Assembly (NCBI RefSeq): GCF_020510705.1
Contig: NZ_CP075184.1
Span: forward strand, 2,542,001-2,606,000
Origin: Acidovorax radicis
GTDB taxonomy: Bacteria > Pseudomonadota > Gammaproteobacteria > Burkholderiales > Burkholderiaceae_C
Length of the DNA stretch: 64,000 nt
Direction of reading: 5' to 3'
The position numbers and the translations under genes were made by a program. How positions within the stretch are numbered: the first letter of the stretch is position 1; the number at the start of each line of letters is the position of its first letter. Shown here piece by piece: positions 40,630 to 50,215 of this stretch. The notes beneath the pieces are model-generated. The model did not search any database, was not told the DNA's origin, and saw nothing but the letters and a program-made list of their open reading frames with translations.

Positions 40630-43554
40630 ATGACACCTCCGCCTTTTGACGAAATCGGTTCTGCCAGCGGTGGCCGCCTGCCTGTGTCGCCTGGTGTGGG
40701 CGACACTGACACCGGCAACGCCTGCGGCTTGGGCACTACGAGCGGCACTGTGGGCGGCGCCACGCGCCTGCGGTGGTTGCCTCGCGTGCTTGCGCCGCTG
40801 ATTGCGGTGCTCGGCCTCACGCTCACAGGGCTCTATTGGCAAGGGGAAGAGCGGGGCGCTCTTGGCAAGCGGGAGCGAAACCTTGAGTTGGCCGCCGATC
40901 ACATCGCCTATAACCTCAAGGACCGGATGGCCACTTATGAGCTGGTGTTGCGCGGCATCAAGGGCTATTTTGAAGGGTCTGAACGCATTGTTCGCAGCGA
41001 ATACGAGGCTTACGTGCACGCGTTGCAGCTCCAGGAGACGCGGTCTGGCCTGCAAGGGGTGTCGCTCGTGGGGCAACTGGCGAGGCCTGACCTGGCCGCC
41101 TACGTCAAAGACATGCGCGCGCGCGGCTTTCCCGCTTACACGATCCACCCTGGCGGCGAACGCGCTGTGTATGCCCCCATCACGCACATCGAACCGCTGC
41201 AAGGCGACAACCTCAAGGCGTTGGGGTACGACGTCCTGACCGCCCCGGCTGCCAAAGAGGCGCTGTACCGAGCCCGAGACTCCGGCTCTCTCGCACTGTC
41301 CGCCTCTTTGAGGTTGGTACAAAAGGGCGAGCAGGGGTTGGTGATGTATCTGCCCCTTTATGCCACTGCGGCAGACACGCGCACGGTGGACGGGCGGCGT
41401 GCCGGACTGCGGGGATGGGTGTCTGCAGCGTTTCGGCTGACAGACGTGATCAGTGGCATGTCCCGCGAGTTCGACTCCGACATCGGGCTACAGGTCGTCG
41501 ACACCACCGGTGTACCCGATGCTGCCCGCGTCCAAGGCGCCATGGGTGGCGGCGCTGGCGTCGTTGCCAATGCAAATGCGGTGGATACGGTCAATGCCGG
41601 CGGGACACGTATCTTTAGCAACGAAGATCCGTCTGCCGCTGAGCTGCACGGTTCGCCATTGCGCACCACCCGCCTGCTTGAATTGGGCGGGCGTCGCTGG
41701 ACGCTGGTGATGGCACCGTTGCCCGCTTTTTCGCAGCGGTTTCAGGACGATGGTCACCACGTCATTGCGCTGGGGGGCGCCGTGCTCAGCCTGCTGCTGG
41801 CCTGGATTACGTGGATGCTGGCGACAGGGCGCGAGCGGGCGGTGGCCCTGGCTTATCGCATGACGGCCGAGCTGCGCTCCACCCGCGACGATCTGGAGAG
41901 CACGCTCAATGCCATTCCGGACCTGTTGTTCGAGTTGGGGCGTGACGGGCGCATCCACCACTCCCGGTCCGCCCGTTCAGACCTGCTGCTGTTGCCCTCG
42001 GACATGTTTGTGGGGCGCCTGATGCGCGATGTGATTCCTCCGGAGGCGGCAGCCGGTTTTCACGCAGCGCTGGAGGCCGCTTACCGCACCGGCTATTCAG
42101 CGGGGCACCAGTATCGGCTTGAACTCAACGGCACCACCCACTGGTTTGAACTGTCGATCGCCCGCAAGGAGAGCACCGCGCTCCACGACGAGCCACGATT
42201 CATCGCGCTGTCGCGCGACATCACCGAGCGCAAGCAGGCCGAGGCGCGTACGCATCAGCTCGCCTATTTTGACGGGCTGACGGGCCTGCCCAACCGGCGC
42301 ATGCTGCTAGACCGCATGGAATACGCGCTGCACATGGCCCAGAAGACGTCGCAGGTGGGGGCCGTGCTCTACATCGACCTCGACAACTTCAAGCAGATCA
42401 ACGATGCACGGGGCCACAGCATTGGCGATACCTTGTTGATGCAGGTGGCCGGTCGCCTCACACAGCAACTGCGAGCGGGTGATACCGTGGCCCGGATTGG
42501 TGGTGATGAATTTGTGGTGCTGGTGCACGACGTGGCTTCAGACATGGAGTCTGCCGGCCGAGCCGCCCTGCTGGTGGCGGAAGAGGTGCGAGCAACGCTG
42601 GAGGAGCCCTACAGCATCGACACCCACCTCTACAGCACCACGGGCAGCATTGGCATCACGCTGTTCCCCAAGCGGGGAGATGCGGTGGAAGACCTGCTGC
42701 GCGAGGCCGACACCGCCATGTACCGCGCCAAAGACCTGGGCCGCAACCGCATTCGTTTTTACGAGGCGGCCATGCAGGCCGATGTGCAAGAGCGCCTGGC
42801 GCTCGAGCAGGACCTGAAGAAAGCGCAGGCCGAAGGTCAGCTCTCGGCCTTCGCGCAAAACCAGGTGGACGCACAGGGGCGGCTGGTGGGCGCAGAGTTG
42901 CTGATGCGCTGGGAGCACCCCGTGCGCGGTAACGTGCCACCCTGCAGCTTCATCCCCATTGCGGAGAGCTCCGGGCTGATTTTGCGCATGGGCGACTGGA
43001 TGATTCAGCAGGCCTGTGAGACGCTGGCGCGCCTGCAGGCGGCGGGCCAAAACCTGGCGCTGTCGGTCAACGTGAGCGAGCGGCAGTTTCGGCAGGATGA
43101 TTTTGTCGAGCGTGTGCGCCACATCCTCGCCCATACCGGTGCAGCGCCGCAGAACCTCATCCTGGAGGTGACGGAAAGCCTGCTCATCGAAAACCTGGAT
43201 GACACCATCGCCCGTATGACCGAGATCGTGCAGCTTGGTGTGCGTTTTTCGATTGACGACTTTGGCACCGGGTATTCGAGCCTGGCCTACCTCAAGCGGT
43301 TGCCGCTGTATGAGCTCAAGATCGACAAGAGTTTTGTGCAGGACACCCCGCACGACCCCAACGATACGGCCATCGTGCAGTCCATCATTTCGGTCGCGCG
43401 CCACCTTCACCTGCGCGTGGTGGCCGAAGGGGTGGAAACCCGCGCCCAGGCCGATTTTTTGACCAGCAGCCAATGCGATTGCCTGCAAGGCTATCTGTTT
43501 GGGCGGCCAGAGCCTCTGCAGGCCTGGCTGGGCCGCCTGCTGCCCGGAGCATAG
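40630..43554 (+). CDS. CHASE-PAS-GGDEF-EAL membrane protein (variant EAL motif)
   Basis: 974 residues from the ATG at 40630; a GTG at 40585 is an in-frame alternative and neither has a clear ribosome-binding site. A transmembrane helix (about 50-68) and a second (about 380-400) flank a periplasmic CHASE domain. A PAS domain (about 410-535) leads to a GGDEF domain with intact GGDEF at 624-628. The EAL domain carries Glu-Leu-Leu (residue 756) instead of EAL but keeps the metal-binding Glu, the ENLDDTI segment and DDFGTGYSS. Diguanylate cyclase activity is likely; phosphodiesterase activity is less certain. It is a paralogue of the protein at 2166 and divergent from the RelA/SpoT-domain gene. 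Confidence 0.88.
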   Translation: MTPPPFDEIGSASGGRLPVSPGVGDTDTGNACGLGTTSGTVGGATRLRWLPRVLAPLIAVLGLTLTGLYWQGEERGALGKRERNLELAADHIAYNLKDRMATYELVLRGIKGYFEGSERIVRSEYEAYVHALQLQETRSGLQGVSLVGQLARPDLAAYVKDMRARGFPAYTIHPGGERAVYAPITHIEPLQGDNLKALGYDVLTAPAAKEALYRARDSGSLALSASLRLVQKGEQGLVMYLPLYATAADTRTVDGRRAGLRGWVSAAFRLTDVISGMSREFDSDIGLQVVDTTGVPDAARVQGAMGGGAGVVANANAVDTVNAGGTRIFSNEDPSAAELHGSPLRTTRLLELGGRRWTLVMAPLPAFSQRFQDDGHHVIALGGAVLSLLLAWITWMLATGRERAVALAYRMTAELRSTRDDLESTLNAIPDLLFELGRDGRIHHSRSARSDLLLLPSDMFVGRLMRDVIPPEAAAGFHAALEAAYRTGYSAGHQYRLELNGTTHWFELSIARKESTALHDEPRFIALSRDITERKQAEARTHQLAYFDGLTGLPNRRMLLDRMEYALHMAQKTSQVGAVLYIDLDNFKQINDARGHSIGDTLLMQVAGRLTQQLRAGDTVARIGGDEFVVLVHDVASDMESAGRAALLVAEEVRATLEEPYSIDTHLYSTTGSIGITLFPKRGDAVEDLLREADTAMYRAKDLGRNRIRFYEAAMQADVQERLALEQDLKKAQAEGQLSAFAQNQVDAQGRLVGAELLMRWEHPVRGNVPPCSFIPIAESSGLILRMGDWMIQQACETLARLQAAGQNLALSVNVSERQFRQDDFVERVRHILAHTGAAPQNLILEVTESLLIENLDDTIARMTEIVQLGVRFSIDDFGTGYSSLAYLKRLPLYELKIDKSFVQDTPHDPNDTAIVQSIISVARHLHLRVVAEGVETRAQADFLTSSQCDCLQGYLFGRPEPLQAWLGRLLPGA

Positions 43555-43637
43555 ATAACGCGGGATGGGACCCGTCCTGGTGTGCCCGCAGTGCGTTCAA
43601 AAGCTCCGGGCGATCCGCGCCATTTCTTTCTGTTTTT

Positions 43638-44648
43638 CTACAGTGCCACTTCGGCTTCGGTGGCCGCGGGCTGCGCATAGGACTGCATCGCCAGCGCATG
43701 CACCTCACGAGCGGGCCGGTCCTTGAGCAGGTGGTTGCTCCACACCTGGCGCCAGATGCGTGCGCCCGGCAGGCTGTGGCGCAGGCCCAGCATGTGGCGT
43801 GCTATGTGGGGCCAGGGCGTGCCATACAGCGCCATTTCGCGCTCCATGTATTCGACCATGGCAACCTCCACCTCTTCGCGGGTCAGGGGGCAGGGCGCGC
43901 CGCCGTAATACAGCGGGTCCCACCGGGCCAGCCACCAGGGGTTGTGATAGGCCTCGCGGCCAATCATCACGCCATCGAGGTGCGCCAACTGCTCCTGCAC
44001 CACCGCATCGGTCTGGATGCCGCCATTGATGGCGATGGTGAACTGCGGAAACTCTGCCTTGAGCCGGTGCACCATTTCGTAACGCAGCGGCGGGATGTCG
44101 CGGTTTTCCTTCGGCGACAGGCCTTGTAGCCACGCGTTGCGGGCATGCACGATGAACACGGTGCAACCAGCGTCGGCTACCGTGCCCACAAAGTCGCGCA
44201 CAAAGCCGTAGTGCTCCTCCTTGTCGATGCCGATGCGGTGCTTCACGGTCACAGGCGCGTCCACCACATCCTTCATCGCCTTCACGCAGTCGGCCACCAG
44301 CTGTGGTGTTTTCATCAGGCTGGCGCCAAAGGCGCCGCGCTGTACACGGTCGCTGGGGCAGCCGCAATTGAGGTTGATTTCGTCATACCCCCACTGCGCC
44401 GCGAGTTGGGCGGCCTGCGCGAGTTTGTCGGGTTCGTTGCCGCCCAGCTGCAGAGCGACGGGGTGCTCTTCAGCGTTGAACCGCAAGTGGCGTTCGGTGC
44501 CGCCATGGATGATGGCGCCCGCATTCACCATTTCGGTGTACAGCAGGGTCTGGCGCGTCAGCAGCCGGTGAAAGTAGCGGCAGTGTCGGTCAGTCCAGTC
44601 CATCATGGGCGCGACGGACATGCGCCAGGGGCTATGGGTGGGGGTCAC
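43638..44648 (-). CDS. dusA: tRNA-dihydrouridine(20/20a) synthase DusA
   Basis: 336 residues. The start region SPWRMSVAPMMDWTDRHCRYFHRLL, the catalytic Cys in NLNCGCPSDRV, HARNAWLQGLSPKENRDIPPL and the FMN phosphate-binding INGGIQT/GVMIGREAYHNPW are those of DusA. It reduces uridine 20 of tRNA using FMN and NADPH. Start is uncertain: the GTG at 44648 includes the family's conserved SPWR before MSVAPMMDW, while the ATG at 44621 would drop it; neither has a Shine-Dalgarno. The gene is convergent with the GGDEF-EAL gene. Confidence 0.93.
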   Translation of the reverse strand: MTPTHSPWRMSVAPMMDWTDRHCRYFHRLLTRQTLLYTEMVNAGAIIHGGTERHLRFNAEEHPVALQLGGNEPDKLAQAAQLAAQWGYDEINLNCGCPSDRVQRGAFGASLMKTPQLVADCVKAMKDVVDAPVTVKHRIGIDKEEHYGFVRDFVGTVADAGCTVFIVHARNAWLQGLSPKENRDIPPLRYEMVHRLKAEFPQFTIAINGGIQTDAVVQEQLAHLDGVMIGREAYHNPWWLARWDPLYYGGAPCPLTREEVEVAMVEYMEREMALYGTPWPHIARHMLGLRHSLPGARIWRQVWSNHLLKDRPAREVHALAMQSYAQPAATEAEVAL

Positions 44649-44716
44649 GGAAAAATGGGGGGAGGGGGCGAAGGCGGTGATTATCCCACCGGTGCCCGGG
44701 TGGGGTGGACTCTGGG

Positions 44717-44780
44717 GTTTTGATTGAAATAGGCCTTTGGTGCTTATCCATAAAGCGCTGATAGCTATAAAAATCAGAGC
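44717..44780 (-). repeat. Palindromic element, copy 11 (intergenic)
   Basis: Minus-strand reading: GATTTTTATAGCTATC, AGCGCTTTATGGATAAGCAC, AAAGGCCTATTTCAATCAAAA. Long copy with the same outer tail as copies 5 and 12. It lies between divergent dusA and the acyltransferase. Confidence 0.8.
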
Positions 44781-44946
44781 AAAATCTGAGAGCCTGATGG
44801 CGCCCGGCGCAGCGCCAATACCGCACGGCTTGCGTCGCGCCATCAAAGCCTCTGGTTGAACTGCCGCAGCGCCGGGGTTAGAGGGGGACGGCGATACTCC
44901 CGGCGCCCCTTTGCAGGGCGCAGCCCTGTTTTCTGCCTTCCTCCAC

Positions 44947-45535
44947 ATGCACCACACTATTTTTGACACACCGGTCGTCAACACGCTCTTGCGCGTTCTG
45001 TCCCGATTCACGTTGCGCATCACCGGCTGGACCATCGAAGGCGCCTTGCCCGCCCACGCCGCCAAAAGCGTGCTCATAGCCGCGCCGCACACCAGCAACT
45101 GGGACCTGCCGTACACGCTGATGCTGGCGTTCTCGCTGCGGCTGCGGGTGTACTGGATGGGTAAACAAAGCCTGTTCAAGACGCCGTTTGGTGGGGTGAT
45201 GCGCTGGCTCGGGGGCATCCCGGTGAACCGCAGCCAAGCCAACAACCTCGTCGCCAGCTCGGCCCAAGCTATGCGGGATGCTGATGGTCCAATGCAACTC
45301 ATCGTGCCTCCCGAGGGCACGCGCGGCAAAACGAGGCACTGGAAAACGGGCTTCTACTTCATCGCCCAGCAGGCCGGCGTGCCCATCGCGCTGGCGTTTG
45401 TGGTCTTATGGCCGCAAGGTGGGTGGCCTGGGGCCGGTGTTTGAGCCCACGGGTGACCTGGACGGCGACATGGCGCGCATCAAGGCGTTTTATGCGCCCA
45501 TCCAAGGCAAGAACCCGACGCAGTTCGAGGCCTGA
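44947..45535 (+). pseudogene. Lysophospholipid acyltransferase-like gene with a +1 frameshift
   Basis: The first frame (44947-45444) encodes a PlsC-like acyltransferase: HTSNWD is the catalytic HX4D motif and PPEGTRG the glycerophosphate-binding EGTR block. At about 45402-45407 the reading switches: frame 1 continues as VVLWPQGGWPGAGV and stops, while the +1 frame resumes recognisable family sequence (YGRKVGGLGPVFEPTGDLDG) to a stop at 45535. One extra base, probably a T in GTGGTCTTATGG, explains it. This is either a real inactivating or phase-variable mutation or a sequence error. The catalytic motifs precede the break. Product if intact: about 195 residues. Confidence 0.8.
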
Positions 45536-45544
45536 TGTGGGACA

Positions 45545-45612
45545 TCAAATTTTGAATGAAATTTGGCTCTATCGCTTATCCAGAAAGCGCTAGAAGCTAT
45601 CAAAATTGCAGC
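45545..45612 (-). repeat. Palindromic element, copy 12 (intergenic, near full length)
   Basis: Minus-strand reading: GCAATTTTGATAGCTTC, TAGCGCTTTCTGGATAAGCG, ATAGAGCCAAATTTCATTC, AAAATTTGA. It lies between the convergent acyltransferase and Lrp genes. Confidence 0.85.
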
Positions 45613-45635
45613 AAATGCATTAAGGGCAGCCGCCT

Positions 45636-46088
45636 TCACGCCCCCACACTCCGCCGGTCAATCTTGCGGCTGAGCACGATGCTGGTCTGCGTCTGGTGTA
45701 CGCCGTCGAGCTGGCCCACCTTGTCGAGCAGCGCGTCAAGTTGCTCGTGGCCCGCGCAGCGCAAATACACCAGGTAATCAAACGGCCCGCTCACTGCCGA
45801 CACTTCTTCGACCTCGGGCATGGCCTGCAGCTCCCGCAGCACGGTGGGCGCTGTCTTGGGCAAAACACTGATGGAGCACCAGGCGCGCACGGTGGCGGCA
45901 TCCAGCCGCGCACCCAGCCGCACGCCATATCCCGCCACCACCCCCGAGCGCTCCAGCCGCGCGATACGCGCTACCACGGTCGTGCGCGCCAGCCCCAGTT
46001 GGCGGGCCAGCGTGGCCGTGCCTTCACGTGCATTGGCCTGCAGCAGGCTCAGCAGCCGGCGGTCGGTGTCGTCCAGGTCGATGGTCAT
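45636..46088 (-). CDS. Lrp/AsnC-family transcriptional regulator
   Basis: 150 residues. An N-terminal helix-turn-helix (LDDTDRRLLSLLQANAREGTATLARQLGLARTTVVARIARLERSGVV) is followed by the RAM ligand-binding domain (about 65-145). Such proteins sense amino acids and control nearby metabolic genes. It is divergent from a saccharopine-dehydrogenase-family gene across 180 bp, which is its likely target. The start at 46088 gives the usual short N terminus. Confidence 0.9.
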   Translation of the reverse strand: MTIDLDDTDRRLLSLLQANAREGTATLARQLGLARTTVVARIARLERSGVVAGYGVRLGARLDAATVRAWCSISVLPKTAPTVLRELQAMPEVEEVSAVSGPFDYLVYLRCAGHEQLDALLDKVGQLDGVHQTQTSIVLSRKIDRRSVGA

Positions 46089-46268
46089 GGGTGGATTTCC
46101 AGAAAAGTCGATACGCCGATGATATTCGCCACTATGACCAAATAAAATAAGTATTTCGACGGTTTTGACGCTACACATTGACAGAGCTATTGCCTAGCAT
46201 CAGGCATCGCATTTCGTTGTATTGCCTTGCCTATCCACTCCCACCCCCACCCCGCCCAGGAGCCCGCC

Positions 46269-47390
46269 ATGACATTCGCCCCATCACACCCCGCCAACGC
46301 AGCACGCCGTGCCGTCACCATTTTGGGCGCCGGCCATATCGGCTTTGCCATGGCGTTGCTGCTGCAAGAAGCGGGCGATTACGACATTGAAGTGGCCGAC
46401 CGGGACCCGGTGCGCCTGGCGCAGGTGGCCGCCTTGGGCGTGCCCACGCGCTTGTGTGCCGACGATGCCGCACTGCAAGCAGCCGTGCAGGGGTGCTTTG
46501 CCGTGCTGAACGCATTGCCCTTTCATCGCGCCGTGGCGGTGGCCACCTTGTGTGCGCAGGCCGGCGTGCACTACTTTGACCTGACCGAAGACGTGCAAAG
46601 CACCCAGGCCATCCGCGCCCTGGCAGCCAATGCCCGCAGCGTGCTGATGCCGCAATGTGGTCTGGCGCCGGGGTTCATCGGCATCGTCGGCCACGACCTG
46701 GCCCGCCGGTTTGACACGCTGCACACCCTGCGCATGCGGGTGGGCGCGCTGCCGCGTTATCCCCAAGGGGCGCTGCGTTACAACCTGACCTGGAGCACCG
46801 AGGGCCTCATCAACGAATATTGCAACCCCTGCGAAGCCATTGTGGACGGCGAGCGCACCACGGTGCCGGCGCTGGAGGGGCTGGAGACCTTTGCGCTCGA
46901 CGGGGTGGAATACGAGGCCTTCAACACCTCGGGCGGGCTGGGCACGCTCACCGAAACACTGGCGGGCAAGGCCCGGCAGGTGGACTACCAGTCGATCCGC
47001 TACCCGGGCCACAACGCCATTCTGAAGCTGCTGCTCAACGACCTGCGGCTGCGCGATCGGCGCGATCTGCTCAAGGACATTCTGGAAACGGCCGTGCCCA
47101 CCACCGACCAGGACGTGATCGTCGTGTTCGTCACCGCGTCGGGCCTGAAGGGCGGGCGGTTGGTGCAAGAGTCGTATTCCGCCCGCATCGTGGGCACCCA
47201 AATGGCGGGGCATACGTTGAGCGCTATCCAGCTCACCACGGCGGCGGGCATTTGTACGGCGCTGGACTTGGTGGCCGCAGGCCAGTTGCCACAGCAGGGT
47301 TTTGTGGGGCAGGAGGCCGTGGGGCTGAAGGACTTTCTTGCCAACCGTTTTGGCTCGGCCTACGCTGCGGAGGGCGAGTTGGTGCTTTGA
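46269..47390 (+). CDS. Saccharopine-dehydrogenase-family oxidoreductase
   Basis: 373 residues. A Rossmann NAD(P)-binding motif (ILGAGHIGFAMALLL, about 12-26) and the second domain with CGLAPGFIGIVGHDLA, YNLTWSTEGLINEY and FNTSGGLGTL resemble saccharopine dehydrogenase and lysine 6-dehydrogenase proteins. The substrate is likely an amino acid related to lysine, but this is inferred. AGGAG stands 6 bases before the ATG at 46269. Divergent Lrp-type regulator suggests amino-acid induction. Confidence 0.85.
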   Translation: MTFAPSHPANAARRAVTILGAGHIGFAMALLLQEAGDYDIEVADRDPVRLAQVAALGVPTRLCADDAALQAAVQGCFAVLNALPFHRAVAVATLCAQAGVHYFDLTEDVQSTQAIRALAANARSVLMPQCGLAPGFIGIVGHDLARRFDTLHTLRMRVGALPRYPQGALRYNLTWSTEGLINEYCNPCEAIVDGERTTVPALEGLETFALDGVEYEAFNTSGGLGTLTETLAGKARQVDYQSIRYPGHNAILKLLLNDLRLRDRRDLLKDILETAVPTTDQDVIVVFVTASGLKGGRLVQESYSARIVGTQMAGHTLSAIQLTTAAGICTALDLVAAGQLPQQGFVGQEAVGLKDFLANRFGSAYAAEGELVL

Positions 47391-47410
47391 CGGCCCTGTT
47401 GGGAGGCGCG

Positions 47411-49306
47411 TCAGCGCCCCCCAGGTTTCTGGTACATCCCCTCAATCGCCTGTGCAAAAAACGCCATCAGGTTGCTGCGCTTGAGCTTGAGCGTGGGCGT
47501 CATGAACGTGTTTTCGATCGTCCAGGGTGTGAGCGTGAGGTGCACCGCGCGGGGCACGGCATAGCGCGCAAAGCTGGCGGTGTTCTTTTCGATGCGGGCC
47601 AGCACGGCGCGGTGCACGCTGGGGTTGTTGAGGCTTGCGGGGTCTTCTGCACTGAGGCCCAGGTCGGCGGCCAGGCGCTGCCATTCGCCCGGCTTCAGCA
47701 CCGCCACGCAGGCGATGAAGGGGCGGTTTTCGCCCACCACAAAAGCCTGTTCCAGCAGCGGGTCGGCCAGGATGGCCAGTTCCAGGTCGCCTGGGGGCAC
47801 CTTCTCGCCGGTGGACGTGACGATGATCTCCTTGATGCGGCCCTTGATGTAGATGCGACCGTTCACGATCTCGGCCTGGTCGCCCGTGCCCAGCCAGCCG
47901 TCGGGGCTCAGGATGCGCGCGGTGTCTTCCGGGCGCTTCCAGTAACCCTTCATCACGATGGGGCCGCGCACCTGCAGCTCACGGTTGTCGCCAATGCGCA
48001 CCTCCACACCAAGCAGCGCCTTGCCCACGCAGCCCGGGTCGTTGTCATTCAGCGTATTTACCGACACCACGGGCGCGGTTTCGGTCATGCCATAGCCCTG
48101 AATCAACGGCAGGCCCAGCCCCAGAAAACACTTGGCAATGGTGGGCGACAGGGGCGCACCGCCGCTCACCGCCACCCGCACGCGCCCGCCAAACTGCGCG
48201 AGCAGCGGCTTGGCCACCAGGGCTTGCAGCAGCGGCCAGGGCAGGGCGGCCATCCAGCCTGCGGCCTTGGCTTCAGCAAGGTCAGGGGCAGGAAGGTTCT
48301 GGATGGCGCAAAAACGGGCCCATCCCTTGGCCTGGGCGGCTTCATAGAGCTGCATCTTCCAGGGCGACGGGGCCAGTTTCTCCAGCAACTTGGCGTGAAT
48401 GCGCTCGTAGATGCGCGGCACCGATACCAAGATGGTGGGGCGCACGGTTTTCAGGTCGTCCGCCAGCAATGGCACCGAACGCGCATAGGCCACGCAACTG
48501 CCGGCTGCAATGGGCAGGTAGTACCCGCCGGTGCGTTCAAAGGTGTGCGACAGCGGCAAAAACGACAGAAACACATCGTCCACCGTGGGGGCGATGCATT
48601 CCATCACCGCTTTGACATCGCTGACCACGTTGTGGTGGGTCAGCATCACGCCTTTGGGTTTACCCGTGGTCCCCGAGGTGTAGACGATGGCCGCCAGATC
48701 GTGGGCGCCAGGCGCAGTAACCGGCGCTGCATTGCCAGCATGGGTGGCGCCGGCCAGCCACTGCGCCAGCGAGCCAACCGCCGGGCCAGGCGACGCACCT
48801 GCGGCTGTGGAGGTCGCGGTGGAGGTTGATGAAGCTGCGGGCGAGGGCTCCCATGCTGCGTCTTCATCGGTCACCACCACGGCGCGCAGCGCCGGGAACG
48901 GCATGCCCACGGCCTGGATTTTTTCCCACTGTGCGGCCTGGCCCACGATCAGCATCGACGCTTCGCAATCCGCCAGGATGTAGGCAATGCTGCCCGGGTT
49001 GTCGATGGCATGCAGTGGCACAGGCACCCCGCCGGTGGCCAGCGTGGACTGGTCTGCGCACATGGCGTTCAGGCTGTTCGGTAGCAAGATCGCCACCCGC
49101 GCGGCGGCTGGCAACTGCATGGCCGCCAGGGCTTGTGACCATTCGTCGACACGCTGCGCAGCTTGTGCCCAGGTCAGGCTGACCCAGGCCTGCACAGAAG
49201 GATCGAACGCGCGATACGCCTCTGCGTCAGGGGTGCTGGCTGCGCGGTAGGCGAGCAGTTGGGGCAGCGTCTGCACGCTTTGGAGATCAAGGAGAGGTGA
49301 GGTCAT
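47411..49306 (-). CDS. Long-chain acyl-CoA synthetase (AMP-forming)
   Basis: 631 residues of the ANL superfamily. ATP-binding motif YTSGTTGKPKGVMLTH, SFLPLSHTFERTGGYY, YGMTETAPVVS, and the hinge GRIKEIIVTSTGEKVPPGDLE are present, matching FadD15-like long-chain fatty-acid-CoA ligases. It activates fatty acids to acyl-CoA via acyl-AMP. An Ala/Ser/Thr-rich insert of about 30 residues (around residue 170, SPAASSTSTATSTAAG) is a low-complexity linker ahead of the P-loop. The start at 49306 is chosen over longer frames because the protein then begins at the family N terminus. It ends 20 bp from the convergent dehydrogenase gene. Confidence 0.9.
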   Translation of the reverse strand: MTSPLLDLQSVQTLPQLLAYRAASTPDAEAYRAFDPSVQAWVSLTWAQAAQRVDEWSQALAAMQLPAAARVAILLPNSLNAMCADQSTLATGGVPVPLHAIDNPGSIAYILADCEASMLIVGQAAQWEKIQAVGMPFPALRAVVVTDEDAAWEPSPAASSTSTATSTAAGASPGPAVGSLAQWLAGATHAGNAAPVTAPGAHDLAAIVYTSGTTGKPKGVMLTHHNVVSDVKAVMECIAPTVDDVFLSFLPLSHTFERTGGYYLPIAAGSCVAYARSVPLLADDLKTVRPTILVSVPRIYERIHAKLLEKLAPSPWKMQLYEAAQAKGWARFCAIQNLPAPDLAEAKAAGWMAALPWPLLQALVAKPLLAQFGGRVRVAVSGGAPLSPTIAKCFLGLGLPLIQGYGMTETAPVVSVNTLNDNDPGCVGKALLGVEVRIGDNRELQVRGPIVMKGYWKRPEDTARILSPDGWLGTGDQAEIVNGRIYIKGRIKEIIVTSTGEKVPPGDLELAILADPLLEQAFVVGENRPFIACVAVLKPGEWQRLAADLGLSAEDPASLNNPSVHRAVLARIEKNTASFARYAVPRAVHLTLTPWTIENTFMTPTLKLKRSNLMAFFAQAIEGMYQKPGGR

Positions 49307-49549
49307 CGGATCGGTGCTGAAAGAGAGGGCGGGCGCTGGGGCCATACGGTGTGAAATTCGCCGAATGCGAAAAGGCTGCAAAACGTCCGCAGCGGTGCAG
49401 GCATGGCGCATGTGCCCGGGAAAACCCGTGGCAATCATAACGAGCGCAACCTTGCGACCTGCATCAGACGCGGTGAAGAAAAAAATCACAAATCCAAAAA
49501 AATGTCTCTTCATGCCTAGAATGACCTCTTTTTGTAGATGGTTTTATCC

Positions 49550-50215
49550 ATGGCAAAACGCATTTCTGTTGCATTGGCTGTCGCCCTGCTGGCAGCACTC
49601 ACGATCCAGCCGGTGGCCGCCCAGCCCGCCAAGGCCCGGGCGACTGCCTCGGTCGATCTGAATGCGCGGCTCAATGAAGTGCAGGCCGAGCCCAAGCTGG
49701 CCGAGACCTTGTTCAAGACAGGGCGCAAGGTGGCCGCCGTGTGCGCCAATTGCCACGGTGAAGGCGGCAACAGCGTCAAGCCCGATATCCCCAACCTGGC
49801 AGGCCAGAACCCCGCCTACTTGCTGGAGCAATTGCGCCAATTCGCTGACGGGCGCCGCCGCAATGAATTCATGGAAGGCATGATCAAGGCGATGAGCAGC
49901 GACGAAAAAGTGGGCATGGTGCTTTTTTATGCCGCCCAGGAGGTGGTGCACAAGCCTGCCGCCAACCCCGCCCTGGTGGCCAAAGGGCAGGAGTATTTCA
50001 ACAAGACCTGTTTCCGTTGCCACGGCAGCGACGGGCGTGGCAACGCGCAGATCGCGCGCCTTGCGGGGCAACAAGCCGGCTACCTCCAGCTCACGCTGGA
50101 ACGCTACCGCGCTGGCGGCGGGGTACGCGCTGACTCGGTGATGTCTGCCAATGCGCGTCTGATGTCCGACGCCGACATCCATGCGGTCGTGGCGTTTGTT
50201 TCTGCCATGCAATAA
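49550..50215 (+). CDS. Dihaem cytochrome c (c4-like)
   Basis: 221 residues. A signal peptide (1-24, ending QPVAA) leads to two class I haem domains: C65-A-N-C68-H69 and C154-F-R-C157-H158, each followed by a possible Met ligand. The GEGGNSVKPDIPNLAGQNPAYLLEQLRQFADGRR region is typical of cytochrome c4-type proteins, which pass electrons in the periplasm to terminal oxidases. An in-frame ATG lies 12 bp upstream at 49538. The gene is divergent from the acyl-CoA synthetase. Confidence 0.9.
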   Translation: MAKRISVALAVALLAALTIQPVAAQPAKARATASVDLNARLNEVQAEPKLAETLFKTGRKVAAVCANCHGEGGNSVKPDIPNLAGQNPAYLLEQLRQFADGRRRNEFMEGMIKAMSSDEKVGMVLFYAAQEVVHKPAANPALVAKGQEYFNKTCFRCHGSDGRGNAQIARLAGQQAGYLQLTLERYRAGGGVRADSVMSANARLMSDADIHAVVAFVSAMQ

